The notes beneath the pieces were generated by a model. That model was not told where the DNA came from. It saw only the letters and a list, made by a program, of their open reading frames with translations, and made no database searches. DNA of 33,920 nt from Candidatus Poribacteria bacterium (GTDB taxonomy: Bacteria; Poribacteria; WGA-4E; WGA-3G), in contig JAJECD010000224.1 of NCBI GenBank assembly GCA_022822215.1, positions 1 through 33,920 of the forward strand, in the 5' to 3' direction. Made by a program: the position numbers and the translations under genes. This document shows, in pieces, positions 31,217 to 33,920 of this stretch. Every line of letters begins with the position of its first letter. The first letter of the stretch is position 1.

Positions 31217-33313
31217 TCATTGGACGCTCACGGTTGCCAATCCGTTGGCGGTCGCTATCCATGCTCTATTATTCGCCACAACAAGAGACTGAATTGTTGT
31301 CAATTCACCCGATACGATTTGAGGGGTCGTCGTATCCTGCCACGCGCCAGACCGTGTGTGATGTGTGTAAAACAGATCGTTCGTTGCTATCCACAACACT
31401 AATGGCACTTCGGGTGTAGGCAGTAGTGGTTGCGCTTCTTCTTCGACTCCCATTTCAGCGGAGAATTCGGATTCCGACGGATCTTCTATTTCCACGATCT
31501 CCTCCGGCACTATTTCAGCCTCTTCCACAAAAGGTGCCTCGACCGCTTCCTCGATAGCAGCTTCCTCAAGAATAGGCGAAGTATCAAGAGCTCCCCGAAT
31601 ATAAATGTTCTTCAGTTTGTTTTCATCGTCTACGCCGGTGTGGAGCGTCGTCGATTTCCCGTTCCGACCATCTAAATCTGCCCGAAAATAACCGTTGGAC
31701 TTCTCATCAGTGTTGAACCATGTGAAGAGAAGCTGCTCGGCCGCGGCCTCAATCCCGACGATTGTCATACCTTCTCGAATTGCTATCGAATGGTATGTAT
31801 ACCACTCTTCTATCTCTCGATCAAAGGTCCCAATCACGCCATCTTCCGAGACACACCAGACCCGTTCAGGTGTAAGGACCAACGTCTCAAGGTCGTCTGC
31901 TGGCAGTTGGCTGTTCGGAACGTTGTAGACAAGAGGCGGATCAAGACTCCCGCGAATCCGACGGATAGCACCGATACCGGTTGCGAACCAGATTTCTGTT
32001 TCGTCCATCTTGATGTCCCTGACCCAATCGGGGAAGCCATCTATGGGTGAATACGCCTGAATTTCGCCGGTTAACCTGTCGTAATGGATCGCGCCTTGCG
32101 AACGCGTGCCGATCCACACCTCTTGTGCGTTGACAGCGATGGCTCTAACATCTGGAACCGTTTCGACGGCACTATTAATAAGTTGCGGGATATCTTCAAT
32201 AGGTATCCATTTATCATACGCAGTCTCAAACAGCATAATACCTTTCGCGGTGCCGATCCACAACTTTGTTTCATCATTGACGATAGCCTGTATCTGATTG
32301 TCTGGCAGTCCGTCTGCGTCTGTGTAAACCGTCCATCGCGTCTGATCAAGAATCTGTTTCGCCCGTTCCTTCACAGGCTCATCTATGCTTGACTCGTAGA
32401 TGAGACTCGCTTCACTCGCAGCCTCTGAGATCCGACCAAGTTTTAAATTGACCTCAGCGCGGGTAAGGCGCGCTTCATAAACCCACTCGCTTATCGGGTA
32501 GCGGATAATAAATCCCTGTAAAGTATGAAGGGCATCTTCTAAACGATCCGTTTCTGCTTGGAGTTTTCCTATCAGGAAAAACGCCTTTTCGTGTTCGGGC
32601 CTGTCCGGATACGCTGTGATCGCTGATTCAAGGAGCGTCAGCCCCGCAGCCGCATCCTCCAACTGTTCAACGAATAGAAATCCGGTAATATAACGCAATG
32701 CGGGAACGGATGGGTGTTCTGGATAATGGGTCAGGATTAACTGATAGTTATCCACGGCTTCAGCATACGCGCCACTGGCGAGTGCGGTATCGCCGAACTC
32801 CTGAAAGAACGGCACGAGGTCATAATTGGCGGCATCAAGGATCGCCACAGAGCGGAAGCGTTCCAACGCGCTGGCAGTGTCGCCCTCTGCTTTGTGAAGC
32901 AAGCCGAGTTGATAGTGCGCAGCGGGGTATTTTGGGAGTTCCTCAATCGCGGCTTTAAAACGCCCTTTCGCGTTCTCGGGGAGTCCTAACTCCAAGAGCA
33001 TGCGTCCATTGCGGAAATACTTCGCAGCGGTTCGATCTGGAACGTGTGTGGTATCTGACGTGAAATCAAGACTATAACCTGTCACGGGCAGCCGTAACAC
33101 CTGTCCATTATACTCAATTTCAAAATGGGTTTCGGTGGCACCACGCCAAGTACCGGTTAATCTATCACCGTTCTCTCCATCTACGACGACGTACTGCTGA
33201 CTGTAAGCAGGGGACTGATAGATGAATAGAACGGCTGATATTATTAGCGCGAATAGACGGTAAGTTTTCTGTTTTTTTGTTTGTGTCTTTTTTTTACAGG
33301 TCTGATGCAACAT
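31217..33313 (-). CDS. Large exported TPR + beta-propeller protein
   Basis: 698 residues. Basic N-terminus and signal segment (LFALIISAVLFIYQSPAYS), a small beta domain (QQYVVVDGENGDRLTGTWRG), then TPR units from about residue 100 to 310 (e.g. YPAAHYQLGLLHKAEGDTAS), followed by repeated blades of the two-component-regulator-propeller kind: IQAIVNDETKLWIGTAKGIM, VWIGTRSQGAIHYDR and IWFATGIGAIRRI. An acidic linker (EEAAIEEAVEAPFVEEAEIV region) interrupts the last blades. No kinase domain follows. Likely a periplasmic binding or sensing scaffold. Confidence 0.85.
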   Translation of the reverse strand: MLHQTCKKKTQTKKQKTYRLFALIISAVLFIYQSPAYSQQYVVVDGENGDRLTGTWRGATETHFEIEYNGQVLRLPVTGYSLDFTSDTTHVPDRTAAKYFRNGRMLLELGLPENAKGRFKAAIEELPKYPAAHYQLGLLHKAEGDTASALERFRSVAILDAANYDLVPFFQEFGDTALASGAYAEAVDNYQLILTHYPEHPSVPALRYITGFLFVEQLEDAAAGLTLLESAITAYPDRPEHEKAFFLIGKLQAETDRLEDALHTLQGFIIRYPISEWVYEARLTRAEVNLKLGRISEAASEASLIYESSIDEPVKERAKQILDQTRWTVYTDADGLPDNQIQAIVNDETKLWIGTAKGIMLFETAYDKWIPIEDIPQLINSAVETVPDVRAIAVNAQEVWIGTRSQGAIHYDRLTGEIQAYSPIDGFPDWVRDIKMDETEIWFATGIGAIRRIRGSLDPPLVYNVPNSQLPADDLETLVLTPERVWCVSEDGVIGTFDREIEEWYTYHSIAIREGMTIVGIEAAAEQLLFTWFNTDEKSNGYFRADLDGRNGKSTTLHTGVDDENKLKNIYIRGALDTSPILEEAAIEEAVEAPFVEEAEIVPEEIVEIEDPSESEFSAEMGVEEEAQPLLPTPEVPLVLWIATNDLFYTHHTRSGAWQDTTTPQIVSGELTTIQSLVVANNRAWIATANGLATVSVQ

Positions 33314-33588
33314 AATTTACCTTCAAAATATAGGTTGATATTTATAGACTTAATAATTACTTCGTCAAGCGTATCGCGCGGTATCCATGCCCAATATTGA
33401 TGGGCGCGACAGTGGGTACGCAGACACGCCACCAAGCGGTGACGCTGCTCATATCTACCCCTATGATACCATCATTATACTACATTTTGGCGATAATATC
33501 AAGAGAAAACATAGGTGCGGCAGAGGCATTCAATTCTCCAAAACTTTTAGAAATGGTATAAATCCCGTAAGGACGCAAAGAGGTTGGA
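33314..33588. other. Intergenic region without a recognisable gene
   Basis: AT-rich near the start of the propeller gene, then mixed. Short frames here have no coding character. I see no RNA gene. Confidence 0.5.
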
Positions 33589-33714
33589 ATGAGAATTAAA
33601 TGGAAAGGGGTCAGCATCAACGATGCTCGAATTTTTCAGGAGGGGTTTGCCAAGAAGTTATTGCGTTTCGCGGCTTTTGTTGAGCGACCGGTGGACGGCG
33701 TAAGTCCTATCTAA
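33589..33714 (+). CDS. Possible 41-residue ORF
   Basis: ATG 33589 with AGAGG 5 bases upstream; begins MRIKWKGVSINDARIFQEGF and ends before TAA at 33712. No family recognised, and it may be the relic of a longer gene. Alternative: chance ORF in an intergenic region. Confidence 0.25.
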   Translation: MRIKWKGVSINDARIFQEGFAKKLLRFAAFVERPVDGVSPI

Positions 33715-33739
33715 TGCAATACCTCTCAAAGTGCTGTAG

Positions 33740-33758
33740 CACAAACTAACAGTTTGTG
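33740..33758. repeat. Perfect 8-bp palindrome, dispersed-repeat type B (copy 2)
   Basis: CACAAACT AAC AGTTTGTG, identical to 30337-30355. The flanks are also related: TGTAG before and CCACC after match the complement of the flanks of copy 1, so the element is probably about 27 bases long and sits in opposite orientation. Confidence 0.7.
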
Positions 33759-33801
33759 CCACCACCTTCACTTTCAGAAAAGGTATCACTACCCACTCAG
33801 G

Positions 33802-33920
33802 TTATACCAAAGGGTCGCTCTTAGCATCGGGAGACTGGTGTTTCTGAAGGGCTGCGTCCTTATACGCAGCAACCAACTCATTTTCAAAGTCGATCCAGAC
33901 TTGATGTTTTCGCCAGCGCG
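33802..33920 (-). CDS. 3' end of a gene running off the right edge
   Basis: The - strand frame is open from the window edge to TAA at 33802-33804, giving at least 38 residues that include HQVWIDFENELVAAYKDAAL and end SDPLV. The amphipathic character looks coding. No family can be named from this tail. Confidence 0.5.
   Translation of the reverse strand, partial: RWRKHQVWIDFENELVAAYKDAALQKHQSPDAKSDPLV

Noticed and set aside
1-33920. CRISPR arrays, tRNA or rRNA genes, insertion-sequence transposases
   Set aside because: I looked for regularly spaced direct repeats, cloverleaf-like segments and DDE-type ORFs and saw none that I could support.

Overview
The window reads as a chromosomal segment of an uncultured bacterium. 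The mix of several phytanoyl-CoA dioxygenase (PhyH) family proteins, secreted LamG proteins, a TPR/ASPIC-UnbV pair, Gfo/Idh/MocA and medium-chain dehydrogenases, an enolase-superfamily enzyme and many short dispersed palindromes resembles Candidatus Poribacteria or a similar sponge/marine lineage. This is an inference from gene content; no rRNA or marker gene is present to settle it.

Region 1 (1-10.2 kb) is a defence-like island on the + strand. A Type III restriction Res subunit enters from the left edge. After two small palindromes and a good sigma70-type promoter come a ParA-like ATPase, a two-helix membrane protein, a FlgT-C-like beta-barrel protein, a Type III-like Mod DNA methyltransferase, an AAA ATPase fused to a TOPRIM/DUF4435-like nuclease domain, a 28-residue ORF, a second AAA ATPase and a protein with a degenerate PD-(D/E)XK-like core. 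An orphan CopG-type antitoxin closes it. Most junctions from 3041 to 9877 overlap by a few bases or are tight, so the set may be co-transcribed. The best candidate for an undescribed system is here: a Res/Mod pair in unusual order, split by ParA and a membrane/barrel pair and followed by two ATPase modules.

Region 2 (10.2-17.4 kb) holds two PhyH proteins, an enolase-superfamily protein, a HicB antitoxin behind a truncated HicA relic that still has its promoter, a PD-(D/E)XK nuclease-like protein, a zinc alcohol dehydrogenase, a SpoU/TrmH methyltransferase and an aldo/keto reductase. The metabolic genes are mostly on the - strand.

Region 3 (17.5-25.3 kb, + strand) is NagA, a TPR protein and an ASPIC/UnbV FG-GAP protein joined by ATGA overlaps. 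Then come two tandem secreted LamG paralogues behind a long structured leader and ahead of a clear terminator, then a VOC protein and a third PhyH protein.

Region 4 (25.4-33.9 kb, - strand) contains a SAM methyltransferase, a sugar phosphate isomerase/epimerase-like protein, a coiled-coil membrane protein, a Gfo/Idh/MocA oxidoreductase, a second zinc-type dehydrogenase, a small membrane protein, an orphan FdhD, a large secreted TPR/propeller protein and the tail of a gene cut by the right edge. Together with regions 2 and 3 this suggests broad use of sugar-like and polyol substrates, with extracytoplasmic binding proteins.
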